This document shows, one piece after another, positions 8,321 through 15,757 of a DNA stretch of 64,000 bases. The DNA lies in NCBI GenBank assembly GCA_963717765.1, contig CAVQWX010000001.1, positions 62,001-126,000 of the forward strand, read 5' to 3'. This stretch comes from JACDER01 sp963717765. Its GTDB lineage: Bacteria > Actinomycetota > Thermoleophilia > Gaiellales > Gaiellaceae. The notes under the pieces are model-generated. The model saw only the letters and a program-made list of their open reading frames with translations, had not been told where the DNA came from and searched no databases. Every line of letters begins with the position of its first letter. The first letter of the stretch is position 1. The translations under genes and the position numbers were made by a program.

Positions 8321-10467
8321 GGTCCCGGCGGAGGTGGCGGAGGCGGAGGAGGCGGAGGCGGCGGAGGCGGCTCGACCGGGGGAGGCGGAGGAGGCGGCTC
8401 GACCGGCGGGGGCGGAGGCGGAGGAGGCGGCGGGGGGCCTGCCGCAGGCGGGGGTGGAGGAGGCGCAGCCGGCCGGACCGGCTTGGGCTTAGGCGTCGTG
8501 GTGGGCGTCGGCGGCGGCGGCGGGGGCGGGGTGAGCGCGAAGGGCCCGCGCACGAACGGCTTCCACACGGGCTCCGTCAGCGGAGCCCGGAAATCGACCG
8601 CCGGCGTATTGCCGATCGCCGACTCCATGAAGAGCTTCCAGATCTGGGTCGGGAACGTCGGGCCGGAAACGGTGATCCCGTGCACGTCCAGCATCGGGAT
8701 CTCGCCCGTGGGATAGCCGATCCAGACGGAGGTCGCGAGCGTGGGCGTATAGCCGCAGAACCACGCGTCCGCGTTGTTCTCGGTCGTGCCGGTCTTGCCG
8801 GCGGAGGGGCGCCCGAAGTACGCGCCGGTGCCCGTCCCGCTCGTCATGTTCTCGCCCAGGATCCGCGTCACCGTGGCGGCGACCCCGTCCGGGATCACGC
8901 GCGTCCGCTCCGGCTTCCCCCAGCGCGAGTCGCTCTCGCCGGTCGGCAGGACGACGCGCCGGATCGCCATCGGTTTCGAGTAGATCCCGCCGGCGGCGAG
9001 CGTCGCGTACGCCGAAGCCATCTCGAGCGGCGAGACGGCGATCGAGCCGAGCCCGATGGACGGCACCGGCGGAAGCGGCGTGCGCACGCCGAGCTTGTGC
9101 GCCATGTCGGCGACGTTCTGCGCTCCGACCTGCAGCGTGAGCTGCGCGTACACCGTGTTGTCGGAGCGGAGGGTCGCGTCCTCGACGGTGATGTCCCCCG
9201 CATAGCTGTGGTCGTAGGTGGAAACGTCCCAGGCGGGCGTGGACGAGTTCGGCTCGTAGTGGAACGGACCGGAAACGAAGGTTGCCGAAGCCGGGTCGAT
9301 CCCCTGCGAGACCGCCGTGGTGAGCACGAAGGTCTTGAACGTGGAGCCGGCCTGCCTGCGCGCCTGCGCGGCCAGGTTGAACTCGTTCTTCGACTTGCCG
9401 GGGATCACTCCGGTCATCGCCTCGATCGCGCCGGTCTTCGGATCGATCGCGACTAGGGCCGACGCGGGATCGGTGCGGTAGTAGAGCGTGTCCCTGATGG
9501 ACTTGACCGCCGCGCGCTGGTAGCGCGGAACGATCGTCGTGTACACCTTGAGACCGCCCGAGCGAACGGTGTTCGCGCCGTATTTGGCGATGAGCTGGTC
9601 GCGGACGAAGCTGAAGAAGTACGGCTCCCGAATGCGCGAGTACAGCTCTCCCGGCTTCAGCCGTAGCCCCTGGTTCACCGCCCAGTCGAACTCCCCCTGG
9701 TTGATGTCCTGGTTGTCCAGCAGCGCACGTAAGACCTCGTTCCTTCGCGCCAGCGCGACACGCGAGCGGTAGAAGGGGTCATAGGAGGTCGGCGCCTGGG
9801 GCAGCCCCGCGATCAACGCCGCCTGCGGGAGCGTCAGCTGGCTGGCGCGGCGCGAGTAGTACGTCTCGGCCGCAGCCTCGACGCCGTACGCGTGGTTGCC
9901 GTAGTACACCTGGTTCATGTAGGTCTTGAGGATCCGCTGCTTCGACCACGCATCGCCGAGCTTCATCGCCAGGCACACCTCCTTCAGCTTGCGGCTGAAG
10001 GTGCGGTTGTGCCCGATGTAGAGGTTGCGCACGAGCTGCTGGGTGATGGTCGAGCCGCCCTCGACGATCTGCCAGTGCGTGATGTCCTTCCATGCCGCGC
10101 GCGCGATCCCCTCGAAGTCGATGCCGCCGTGCTCCCAGAAGCGCCGGTCCTCGATCGCGACGGTGGCCCTCTTCACCCATGGGCTCACCTTGGAGTACTC
10201 GACCGGCTGCCGGTTGCGCTCGGCGGGAATGGAGCCGAGCAGCGAGCCGTCTGCGGCATAGACGAACGAGTTCTGGCCGATCCGGACCGGACGCAGCGAG
10301 TCGAGGCTGCACGTGTGCTTGAAGATCTGGACGCTGCCGAAGCCGACCGCCGCAATGACCAGCGCGAGGACGATCGGAATCGAGACGATCAGCGGGACGG
10401 CGCGCTTCTTGCGGGAGTGGCGCCGCTTCGGGCCCGAGCGCCGTCGATCGGAGGACTGGGGGCTCAC
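8317..10467 (-). CDS. Bifunctional penicillin-binding protein (PBP1A class) with long polyproline tail
   Basis: The 716-residue protein polymerises and cross-links peptidoglycan. It has an N-terminal basic stretch and one membrane anchor (about 24-46). The GT51 transglycosylase domain (about 75-250) carries EDRRFWEHGGID and GGSTITQQL. The transpeptidase domain (about 320-620) carries the active serine in STFK, the SDN motif in LRSDNTVY and KTGTTE. The last 75 or so residues are almost only proline with a few V, E, A and T. The GTG start overlaps the mscS stop (GTGA), and its own stop overlaps the CTG of the GT87 gene, so mscS-PBP-GT87 form a coupled unit. The tail is a wall-spanning or low-complexity extension, longer than in most homologues. 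Confidence 0.95.
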   Translation of the reverse strand: MSPQSSDRRRSGPKRRHSRKKRAVPLIVSIPIVLALVIAAVGFGSVQIFKHTCSLDSLRPVRIGQNSFVYAADGSLLGSIPAERNRQPVEYSKVSPWVKRATVAIEDRRFWEHGGIDFEGIARAAWKDITHWQIVEGGSTITQQLVRNLYIGHNRTFSRKLKEVCLAMKLGDAWSKQRILKTYMNQVYYGNHAYGVEAAAETYYSRRASQLTLPQAALIAGLPQAPTSYDPFYRSRVALARRNEVLRALLDNQDINQGEFDWAVNQGLRLKPGELYSRIREPYFFSFVRDQLIAKYGANTVRSGGLKVYTTIVPRYQRAAVKSIRDTLYYRTDPASALVAIDPKTGAIEAMTGVIPGKSKNEFNLAAQARRQAGSTFKTFVLTTAVSQGIDPASATFVSGPFHYEPNSSTPAWDVSTYDHSYAGDITVEDATLRSDNTVYAQLTLQVGAQNVADMAHKLGVRTPLPPVPSIGLGSIAVSPLEMASAYATLAAGGIYSKPMAIRRVVLPTGESDSRWGKPERTRVIPDGVAATVTRILGENMTSGTGTGAYFGRPSAGKTGTTENNADAWFCGYTPTLATSVWIGYPTGEIPMLDVHGITVSGPTFPTQIWKLFMESAIGNTPAVDFRAPLTEPVWKPFVRGPFALTPPPPPPPTPTTTPKPKPVRPAAPPPPPPAAGPPPPPPPPPPPVEPPPPPPPVEPPPPPPPPPPPPPPPGP
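8320..8540 (+). repeat. G-rich GGN-repeat tract encoding the polyproline tail
   Basis: The plus strand carries dense (GGC/GGA/GGT)n with several runs of four to six G, for example GGCGGGGGGCCTG near 8430. It is the complement of CCN proline codons. Four or more G-runs within short distance make G-quadruplex formation plausible, and replication slippage should make its length variable between strains. Confidence 0.7.
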
Positions 10468-11189
10468 GCCAGCATTCCCGCCTCGCGCAGCGCCCGGTGC
10501 GCGCGGAGCCGGAGGTCGCTCTCGAGCCGGCGGGCCTCGTACTCGTCGAAGGCCTTGGCGCGCACTGCCACGGTCGCCTTGTCCGCGAGCGCCGTCACCT
10601 CGACGTCCGGCTCACGCTCGTCCCGGACCTGCTCGCGTAGCAATCCGACGACCGCGTCGAGATCTTGGGTGAGCGGTACCTGCACGGTTACTTCGGCGAC
10701 CGTTGCCCGATCGACGATCGTCGTGTTGCGAATGGTATCCGAGGCCAGGCGCTCGTTCGGGATGACCAGACGCGAGTTGTCCTCCGTGCGCACGAAGGTG
10801 TACGTGAGCCCGATTTCCTCGACTGTGCCGACGTCCTCACCCATCACCACCTCGTCGCCGAGCCGGACGGGCTGCGTGAACGCGATCAGGATCCCGGCGA
10901 TGAAGTTGCCGAGCGTCGTCCGCGCGGCGAAGCCGATGATGAGGCCGATGATGGCGGAGGAGGCGAGCAGGCCGCCCGCTATCGCACGGACCTGCGGGAT
11001 TACGAGCAGGGCGGAAAGGACTCCGACGACCACGATCGCGGTCATGACGGTTCGGCGCAGCACGCGGTAGCGCGTCTTCGCCGCCGGGTCGAGCTCGCGC
11101 CGCGCGATCGCGCGGTCGATGATCTTGGCGACCACAGCAGTGGCTATGAGGACACCGACGAGGATCGCGCTCCGCTCCCAAACGGGCAT
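10464..11189 (-). CDS. Small-conductance mechanosensitive channel, MscS family
   Basis: The 241-residue protein has two or three N-terminal helices, the glycine/alanine-rich pore helix SSAIIGLIIGFAARTTLGNF (about 85-105) and the beta domain with PVRLGDEV, GTVEEIGLTYTFVRT and IPNERLASDTIRN. It opens under membrane tension to release solutes during hypo-osmotic shock. It is shorter than E. coli MscS (286 residues), mainly at the C-terminus. It is first in an apparent operon, its stop overlapping the GTG of the penicillin-binding protein gene by four bases. Confidence 0.92.
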   Translation of the reverse strand: MPVWERSAILVGVLIATAVVAKIIDRAIARRELDPAAKTRYRVLRRTVMTAIVVVGVLSALLVIPQVRAIAGGLLASSAIIGLIIGFAARTTLGNFIAGILIAFTQPVRLGDEVVMGEDVGTVEEIGLTYTFVRTEDNSRLVIPNERLASDTIRNTTIVDRATVAEVTVQVPLTQDLDAVVGLLREQVRDEREPDVEVTALADKATVAVRAKAFDEYEARRLESDLRLRAHRALREAGMLA

Positions 11190-11207
11190 TGCGCCCTATT
11201 CGACGGT

Positions 11208-11609
11208 TCAGAGCGGTTTCCGGCCCGGGAACCCTTCCTCGAGGCCGTGCCAGTGCGTGATCTCCCCCTCGCCCAGCTTCCAGCAGAGCAGCACTTCATC
11301 GCCCTCGCGCCTGGTGGGGAAGTCGACCAGCCCCTCGCCCACGTCCTTCACCAGTCCGCCGAGCTCCTGGATCGCCTGGACGCAGCGGGCGATTCCCGCA
11401 GCCTCCTGCTCCACCGCTTCATGCGCTTCCGCGAGCTCGGGAGGCTGCATCCCGCCGCCGTTGCCGGAGATCTTCTCCAGGAATCCGCCGAGCCGGTGCT
11501 GCGCCTGCTCGAGCGCCGCGCGGTGCGCGACCATCCGCTCGGCCAGCGTCTGCACGGCGGGCAGCAGCGCATTCGCCTGCTCGCGCGTGAAGTACCGGTG
11601 CTGCTCCAT
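11208..11609 (-). CDS. DUF2203 family protein
   Basis: The 133-residue cytoplasmic protein matches DUF2203 by its opening RYFTREQANALLP, a helical middle (about 25-90, coiled-coil like) and the C-terminal GLVDFPTRREGDEVLLCWKLGE and ITHWHGLEEGFPGRKPL (each quoted in part: LVDFPTRREGDEVLLCW, ITHWHGLEEGFPGR). No biochemical function is known to me for the family. The ATG at 11609 follows a TACTGT box by exactly six bases, consistent with a leaderless mRNA. It is divergent from the binding-lipoprotein gene, with both promoters packed into 26 bp. Confidence 0.85.
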   Translation of the reverse strand: MEQHRYFTREQANALLPAVQTLAERMVAHRAALEQAQHRLGGFLEKISGNGGGMQPPELAEAHEAVEQEAAGIARCVQAIQELGGLVKDVGEGLVDFPTRREGDEVLLCWKLGEGEITHWHGLEEGFPGRKPL

Positions 11610-11615
11610 CGTCTG

Positions 11616-11629
11616 ACAGTACTTAGGAT
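11616..11629. promoter_or_regulatory. Divergent -10 boxes for two leaderless genes
   Basis: Leftward TACTGT (11621 to 11616) is six bases before the DUF2203 ATG, and rightward TAGGAT (11624-11629) is six bases before the lipoprotein GTG at 11636. Both fit the TANNNT-N6-start pattern repeated in this window. Confidence 0.55.
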
Positions 11630-11635
11630 TGCGGT

Positions 11636-12457
11636 GTGAGCGCGGTCGAACGCCGTTCGGGGCTCGGCGCTGCGGCGGCGATCGCGGTCGCGGCCCTGCT
11701 GCTCCTGACCGGGTGCGGGCAGCGCTCCGAGCCGACCGGGGCAAGGGTCGAGCTCTACCCGGTCACCGTCTCTCAGCCCTCCGGCCCGCCGGTCGTGCTC
11801 GACCGCAAGCCGTCCTCGGTCGCGGCACTCACCCCGCAGGCCGCCGCGCTGCTCAGCTCGATCCTCGGACACACCGTCGAACAGCAGGGCTCAGCGCCGC
11901 ATGCGGAACTGAAGGTGACGACGCCCGAGAGCCTGGCACCGAGGAAGCCCGGGGTCTACATCGCACCCGACGAGTCGGTCAGCGACGTCGAGCGTGCGCT
12001 GACGGAGCTCGGGCTGTTACTCGACCGGCCGATTCGCGCCCGGCAGCTCGTGGCGAAGATCCAGGAGAAGCGCCAGCTCGTCCACCGGCGCCTGCGCGGA
12101 GTCGATCCGGTGTCCGTGTTCGTCGACACCGGATTTCACACGACCGTCTCCACGCACAGCCTGCTCGGGAACCTGATCCAGGAAGCAGGCGGCGAGAACA
12201 TAGCCGGGCAGGCGCCGCAGCCGGGCCCGTTCGACGTGCGCAGGCTGCGGGAGGCGAACCCCGACTACTACCTCACCACATCCGACAGCGGGACGACGCT
12301 CGCCGACCTGCGCCGCGACCCGCGCACACGCCGGCTGAAGGCCATCCGCCAGGGCCACTTTGCCGTCCTGGCCGACAAGGTCGTGCAGCCCGGAGGCGAG
12401 GCCGGCGACGAGCTGCTCGCGATCGCGCGTTACCTCCACCCGGATGCGTTTCGCTGA
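11636..12457 (+). CDS. Substrate-binding lipoprotein, cobalamin/iron-complex (BtuF/FecB-like) type
   Basis: The 273-residue protein begins with a lipoprotein signal: hydrophobic stretch about 10-22 and lipobox LLTGC with lipidated C at about 25. The body resembles class III periplasmic binding proteins: VVLDRKPSSVAALTP near the start, a long linking helix (about 120-160, DVERALTELGLLL to IQEKRQLVHRR), then VFVDTGFHTT and GNLIQEAGGENIA, and a C-terminal lobe ending GDELLAIARYL. Such proteins capture metal complexes or cobalamin outside the membrane for an ABC importer. No permease or ATPase gene is beside it, so the partner must be elsewhere. The ligand cannot be deduced from the sequence. Confidence 0.75.
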   Translation: MSAVERRSGLGAAAAIAVAALLLLTGCGQRSEPTGARVELYPVTVSQPSGPPVVLDRKPSSVAALTPQAAALLSSILGHTVEQQGSAPHAELKVTTPESLAPRKPGVYIAPDESVSDVERALTELGLLLDRPIRARQLVAKIQEKRQLVHRRLRGVDPVSVFVDTGFHTTVSTHSLLGNLIQEAGGENIAGQAPQPGPFDVRRLREANPDYYLTTSDSGTTLADLRRDPRTRRLKAIRQGHFAVLADKVVQPGGEAGDELLAIARYLHPDAFR

Positions 12458-12521
12458 GCTCGATGCGGTCACGATCGGCGCCTTCGGGACACTGGTCGAG
12501 CTGATCGATCCGCTCCGGTGA
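12444..12521 (+). pseudogene. 25-codon remnant of a HAD-hydrolase N-terminus
   Basis: A short reading frame, MRFAELDAVTIGAFGTLVEL then IDPLR and stop, reproduces the start of HAD-superfamily hydrolases, where the nucleophile motif is DxxGT (for example TFDAYGTLVDL). Here the aspartate is glycine (GAFGT) and the protein stops after 25 residues. It begins inside the end of the binding-lipoprotein gene (14 base overlap), and its TGA overlaps the GTG of the CPBP gene (GTGA). It may survive because translation through it couples the next gene. Confidence 0.6.
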
Positions 12522-13174
12522 CGCGCGACCGCGGGAAGCTCTACACCTACCTCGCCTTCGTCGGCGCCTTCGCCGCGCTCAACTACGCCAGCCGCCTCGT
12601 CCCGAACAAGCCCGACCGCAACGTGCTCTATACCTGGAGCGCCGCGATCGGCGGGCTGGTGCAGCTGGGAATCGTCCTCGGCATCGTCCTCGCGATCGCG
12701 CGCGACCGGCCGAAGGACGAATACCTCGGGCTGCGCCGGCCGAGCTCGTGGAGCCTCGCCGCGGGGCTCATCGTGCTCGTCCTCATCGGCGTCTTCGCCC
12801 TCAGCGCCGTCCTCTCGCCGCTCCTGCACCCAGGTCAGGAGCAAGGGCTCGTTCCCAAGACCTGGCATCCTGACCGGGCCGCTCCCTTCGTGGCCAACTT
12901 CCTCGTCGTCGCCGTCCTCGCCCCGATCGTGGAGGAGATCACCTTTCGCGGGCTCGGGTACAAGCTGCTCGAGCCGTTCGGGAAGTGGACGGCCATCCTG
13001 CTCGTCGGCCTCCTCTTCGGCCTCGCCCACGGCCTGGTCGAGGCGCTTCCGATCCTGGCAGCGTTCGGCGCCGGGCTCGCCTACGTACGAATGCGCACCG
13101 GAAGTGTCTACCCTGGAATGATCGTGCACTCCGCCTTCAACAGCCTCGTCCTCATCGTCGCCGTCACCAGCTGA
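12518..13174 (+). CDS. CPBP-family intramembrane metalloprotease
   Basis: The 218-residue protein has six to seven hydrophobic segments and the three motifs of the CPBP (CAAX protease / bacteriocin-processing, Abi) family: EEITFRGLGY (about 137-147; two glutamates and an arginine), FGLAHGLVEA (H near 171) and HSAFNSLVL (H near 203). These place the metal-binding glutamate and histidines inside the membrane. The substrate is unknown; family members process prenylated peptides or confer bacteriocin immunity. The GTG start is coupled to the HAD remnant through a GTGA overlap. Confidence 0.9.
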   Translation: MTRDRGKLYTYLAFVGAFAALNYASRLVPNKPDRNVLYTWSAAIGGLVQLGIVLGIVLAIARDRPKDEYLGLRRPSSWSLAAGLIVLVLIGVFALSAVLSPLLHPGQEQGLVPKTWHPDRAAPFVANFLVVAVLAPIVEEITFRGLGYKLLEPFGKWTAILLVGLLFGLAHGLVEALPILAAFGAGLAYVRMRTGSVYPGMIVHSAFNSLVLIVAVTS

Positions 13175-13184
13175 GCGGAGGAAC

Positions 13185-14570
13185 ATGCGCGTGCTCGCCG
13201 AACGTCGGGTATCGATGCTCAGGATCGTGCTGATCAGCGCGCTCGCACTCGCGATCTGGGCGAAGGCGGCGCACGCAGCGACGGCTCAGGTCGCCATCCA
13301 GGCCACGCCCACCTCGGGAGCAGCGCCCCTCAACGTGACGTTCACGGCATCCGGCGACGGTGTGACCTTTCACTGGCAGTTCGGCGACGGAACGGAGGGT
13401 GACGGAACAACCGTCCAGCACACGTACACGACCGCAGGCCGGTACACGGCAACCGTCACGTCAGCGAGCTTCGGAGGCGGGACGACCGGGCAGGCCTCGG
13501 TGGACATCACCGCCTATGCGCTCTCGCTGAAGGCGTCGACTCCGGTCGCCCTCGGCAAGCCCGCCGTCTTCAGCGGCGCTCTCGTCCCGGCGGCCGCGCG
13601 CGTCCCCATCCTCCTCCAGCGGAACGGCAAGACCGTCGCGCATGCGCGGACGAACAGCCGCGGGGCCTTCCGGATCAAGACGCTGGTACGGGCACCTGGA
13701 ACCTTCCAGGCCCTGTACGGGCAGGTCGCGTCCAACACGCGGGCGGTACGCGTGCGACCGCTCCTGACTGCCAGGTTCCAGGGCAGCTCGCTGGTCGGAA
13801 GCCCGCTTACGCTCGTCGCCCGGGTCAAGCCGGCCACCGCCGGCCGCCTGCACGTCGTCATCCGCAAGGGGAACAAGACGATCGTCGACCGACGCACATC
13901 GGGGACCGCGCGCATCCGCCTGAAGACGCCCGGGCCGGTCATCTACCGCGTGAGCGTCCGCGTCGAGCCGGCGGAGGGCTTCGCGACCACCGCGCTCGGC
14001 CTCCGGACGACCGTCGTGATGCCGAACCTCACCTACGGCTCGAAGGGACCGTCGGTGCGCATCCTCGAGCAGCGGCTCGTCGAGCTCCACTACGCGCTCG
14101 AAGGGATCGACGGCTACTACGGGCAGGACGATTTCGACTCCGTCATCGCCTTCGAGAAAGTCAGCGGCCTCTCACGCGACGGTGTGGTCGGGCCCGTCGT
14201 CTGGAAGCGACTCGCCACGGCGACAGTCCCGGTCGCCCGCTACCGGTACGGCACGCACATCGAGGTGGACAAGACGCGGCAGGTGCTCCTCGACGTGCGG
14301 GACGGGAAGGTGGCGCGCATCCTGCCCGTCTCGACTGGAGCGACCGGGAACACCCCGACCGGAACCTTCCACGTGTACAGCAAGGGGCCCGGTTACAACC
14401 AGAAGCTCATGTACTTCTCCATGTACTTCCTCGGGAACTTCGCCATCCACGGCTACGCCGAGGTGCCCGCCTATCCGGCGAGCCACGGCTGCGTGCGCAT
14501 CCCGATCTGGGCCGCCGTGCCTATGTACGACACGCACGGGTACGGCACCACCGTGATCCTCTACTACTAG
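13185..14570 (+). CDS. Secreted L,D-transpeptidase with PKD, Ig-like and peptidoglycan-binding domains
   Basis: The 461-residue protein has a signal peptide (hydrophobic about 11-26, then AHA). A PKD domain follows at about 33-110 (FHWQFGDGTEGDGT, HTYTTAGRYTATVT), two Ig-like beta repeats at about 110-280, and a PG_binding_1 domain at about 285-340 (YGSKGPSVRILEQRL, DGVVGPVVWKRL). The C-terminal YkuD catalytic domain (about 350-461) has IHGYAEVPAYPASHGCVRIP, with catalytic H and C (C near 436). It would form 3-3 cross-links or attach proteins to the wall outside the cell. AGGA four bases before the ATG acts as the ribosome site. PKD in front of YkuD is unusual and may bind surface polysaccharide or protein. 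Confidence 0.9.
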   Translation: MRVLAERRVSMLRIVLISALALAIWAKAAHAATAQVAIQATPTSGAAPLNVTFTASGDGVTFHWQFGDGTEGDGTTVQHTYTTAGRYTATVTSASFGGGTTGQASVDITAYALSLKASTPVALGKPAVFSGALVPAAARVPILLQRNGKTVAHARTNSRGAFRIKTLVRAPGTFQALYGQVASNTRAVRVRPLLTARFQGSSLVGSPLTLVARVKPATAGRLHVVIRKGNKTIVDRRTSGTARIRLKTPGPVIYRVSVRVEPAEGFATTALGLRTTVVMPNLTYGSKGPSVRILEQRLVELHYALEGIDGYYGQDDFDSVIAFEKVSGLSRDGVVGPVVWKRLATATVPVARYRYGTHIEVDKTRQVLLDVRDGKVARILPVSTGATGNTPTGTFHVYSKGPGYNQKLMYFSMYFLGNFAIHGYAEVPAYPASHGCVRIPIWAAVPMYDTHGYGTTVILYY

Positions 14571-14574
14571 AGCC

Positions 14575-14588
14575 CCGGCGGCCGCCGG
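14575..14588. terminator. Palindrome between convergent genes
   Basis: CCGGCGGCCGCCGG is a perfect 14 bp palindrome in the 18-base gap between the convergent L,D-transpeptidase and DUF151 genes. Position and symmetry suggest a bidirectional stop signal, though there is no T-run. Confidence 0.4.
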
Positions 14589-15122
14589 TCAGTCGTCGTC
14601 GGGCTCGGCCGCGGCGAACTGGTCGGGCGTGACGTTCTCGAGGAACTCCTTGAACTGCTCCTCGACCTGTGCGCGCTGCTCCTGGGACATCGTGGCCACG
14701 TTCTCAGGCGGGCCTTCCTCGCCCTCGAACTCGATCGCGGACTCCTCGATCACCTCGTCGGCGGCAAAGATCGGGGCGTCCGAGCGCACGGCCAGCGCGA
14801 TGGCGTCCGAGGGGCGCGAGTCGACTTCGATCTCGGAGCCGTTCATCTGGACGGTGATGCTCGCGTAGAAGGTGTTGTCGCGGAGCTCTGTGACCGTGAC
14901 TGCCACGACCTCGCCGTCGAGCTTGCCGATGATGTCGCTGAGGAGGTCGTGCGTCATCGGCCGCGGTGTGGACGCTCCCTGAATTCGCATGAGAATCGCG
15001 GCGGCTTCCGCGTGCCCGATCCAGATCGGGAGGAACCGGTTTCCCTCGGCCGTCTTGAGGAGGACGATCGGCTGCTTCCCCACCAGATCGAACGAGACGC
15101 CATAGATGTCCATCCGCTGCAT
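14589..15122 (-). CDS. Bifunctional nuclease family protein (DUF151)
   Basis: The 177-residue protein has the DUF151 core: LLKTAEGNRFLPIWIGHAEA (about 21-40), a central region with MTHDLLSDIIGKL and ITVQMNGSEIEVDSRPSDAIALA (quoted in part: VDSRPSDAIALAVR), then an acidic C-terminal tail rich in E and D (about 135-177). Family members have been described as nucleases acting on RNA and DNA; the catalytic residues are not firmly known to me. Either the ATG at 15122 or the one at 15113 (MDIYGV) could be used. A TATCAT box sits 12 bases before the first. It is divergent from the NUDIX gene. Confidence 0.88.
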   Translation of the reverse strand: MQRMDIYGVSFDLVGKQPIVLLKTAEGNRFLPIWIGHAEAAAILMRIQGASTPRPMTHDLLSDIIGKLDGEVVAVTVTELRDNTFYASITVQMNGSEIEVDSRPSDAIALAVRSDAPIFAADEVIEESAIEFEGEEGPPENVATMSQEQRAQVEEQFKEFLENVTPDQFAAAEPDDD

Positions 15123-15134
15123 GGCCCGGCCTTG

Positions 15135-15163
15135 ATGATAGCCCAGCGCTTCTCGGTCAAACT
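15135..15163. promoter_or_regulatory. Divergent -10 boxes, DUF151 / NUDIX
   Basis: Leftward TATCAT (15140 to 15135) lies 12 bases before the DUF151 ATG. Rightward CAAACT (15158-15163) lies six bases before the NUDIX ATG at 15170. The second is a weak match, kept because of its exact spacing. Confidence 0.4.
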
Positions 15164-15169
15164 GAGGTC

Positions 15170-15751
15170 ATGAACGAAGAGGTCGTCCGGCTGCTCACGG
15201 CGATCGAGCCGTATTCGCCGCGGCGCGCGGCGCATCGTGCGCTCGCGCTCTTCATATCCGGGACGCTTCCGCGGATCGCGGAGCGAGGAACGATGCCCGC
15301 ACATCTGACCGCTTCGGTCTTCGCCATCGATCCCGCCGGACGCGTGCTCCTCGTCCACCATCCGAAGTTCGAGCGCTGGCTGCAGCCGGGCGGCCACTGC
15401 GACGGGGAGACAGACGCCGCGGCAGTTGCGCGGCGCGAGCTCGCAGAGGAGGCGGGTCTGGCGCTGGAGCTCCGGGAAGCGCCGTTCGACGTGGACATCC
15501 ATCCCGGCGAGCCGGGCGGCGAGGCGCACATGCACGTCGACGTGAGATTCAGCGCGCTCGTGGAGGAAATGGTCGAGCCGAGCTCGCCGGAAGGACTCGA
15601 GCTGCGCTGGTTCGAGGTCGACGCGCTGAGCGACCGGTACATCCGCGAGGCCGCGGAGGCCGCGCTCAGCCAGGTGAGGAAAGTGGGCGATCGTGGATTC
15701 GAACCACGGACCTCCGCCTTATCAGAGCGGCGCTCTAACCGACTGAGCTAA
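15170..15751 (+). CDS. NUDIX hydrolase whose 3' end runs antisense through a tRNA gene
   Basis: The 193-residue protein carries a NUDIX box at about 74-97, beginning GGHCDGETDAAA and ending ARRELAEEAGL, which supplies the G, R, E and EE residues binding the divalent metal. NUDIX enzymes cleave nucleoside-diphosphate-X bonds; the substrate here is unknown. The domain ends near residue 172. The last 20 or so codons (GFEPRTSALSERRSNRLS) are simply the antisense of tRNA-Ile, and the stop TAA lies within it. The natural stop therefore appears to have been lost or the genes have converged into each other, and the final residues probably have no function. Confidence 0.85.
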   Translation: MNEEVVRLLTAIEPYSPRRAAHRALALFISGTLPRIAERGTMPAHLTASVFAIDPAGRVLLVHHPKFERWLQPGGHCDGETDAAAVARRELAEEAGLALELREAPFDVDIHPGEPGGEAHMHVDVRFSALVEEMVEPSSPEGLELRWFEVDALSDRYIREAAEAALSQVRKVGDRGFEPRTSALSERRSNRLS

Positions 15752-15757
15752 TCGCCC
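15684..15757 (-). tRNA. tRNA-Ile (GAT anticodon)
   Basis: Leftward from 15757 the 74 nt sequence folds as a tRNA: acceptor GGGCGAT/ATCGCCC plus discriminator A; D arm GCTC-AGTCGGTTA-GAGC; anticodon stem CCGCT/GGCGG (one wobble at the end) with loop CTGATAA giving GAT; variable AGGTC; T arm CGTGG-TTCGAAT-CCACG. CCA is not encoded. The first ten bases (GGGCGATTAG) are also the last codons and stop of parB. A TATCAT box at 15773 to 15768 could start a separate tRNA transcript about 3-4 bases upstream of the mature 5' end. Confidence 0.97.

Noticed and set aside
15690..15751. C-terminal peptide GFEPRTSALSERRSNRLS as a functional NUDIX tail
   Set aside because: It is the exact antisense of tRNA-Ile and would appear wherever a frame runs into such a tRNA.
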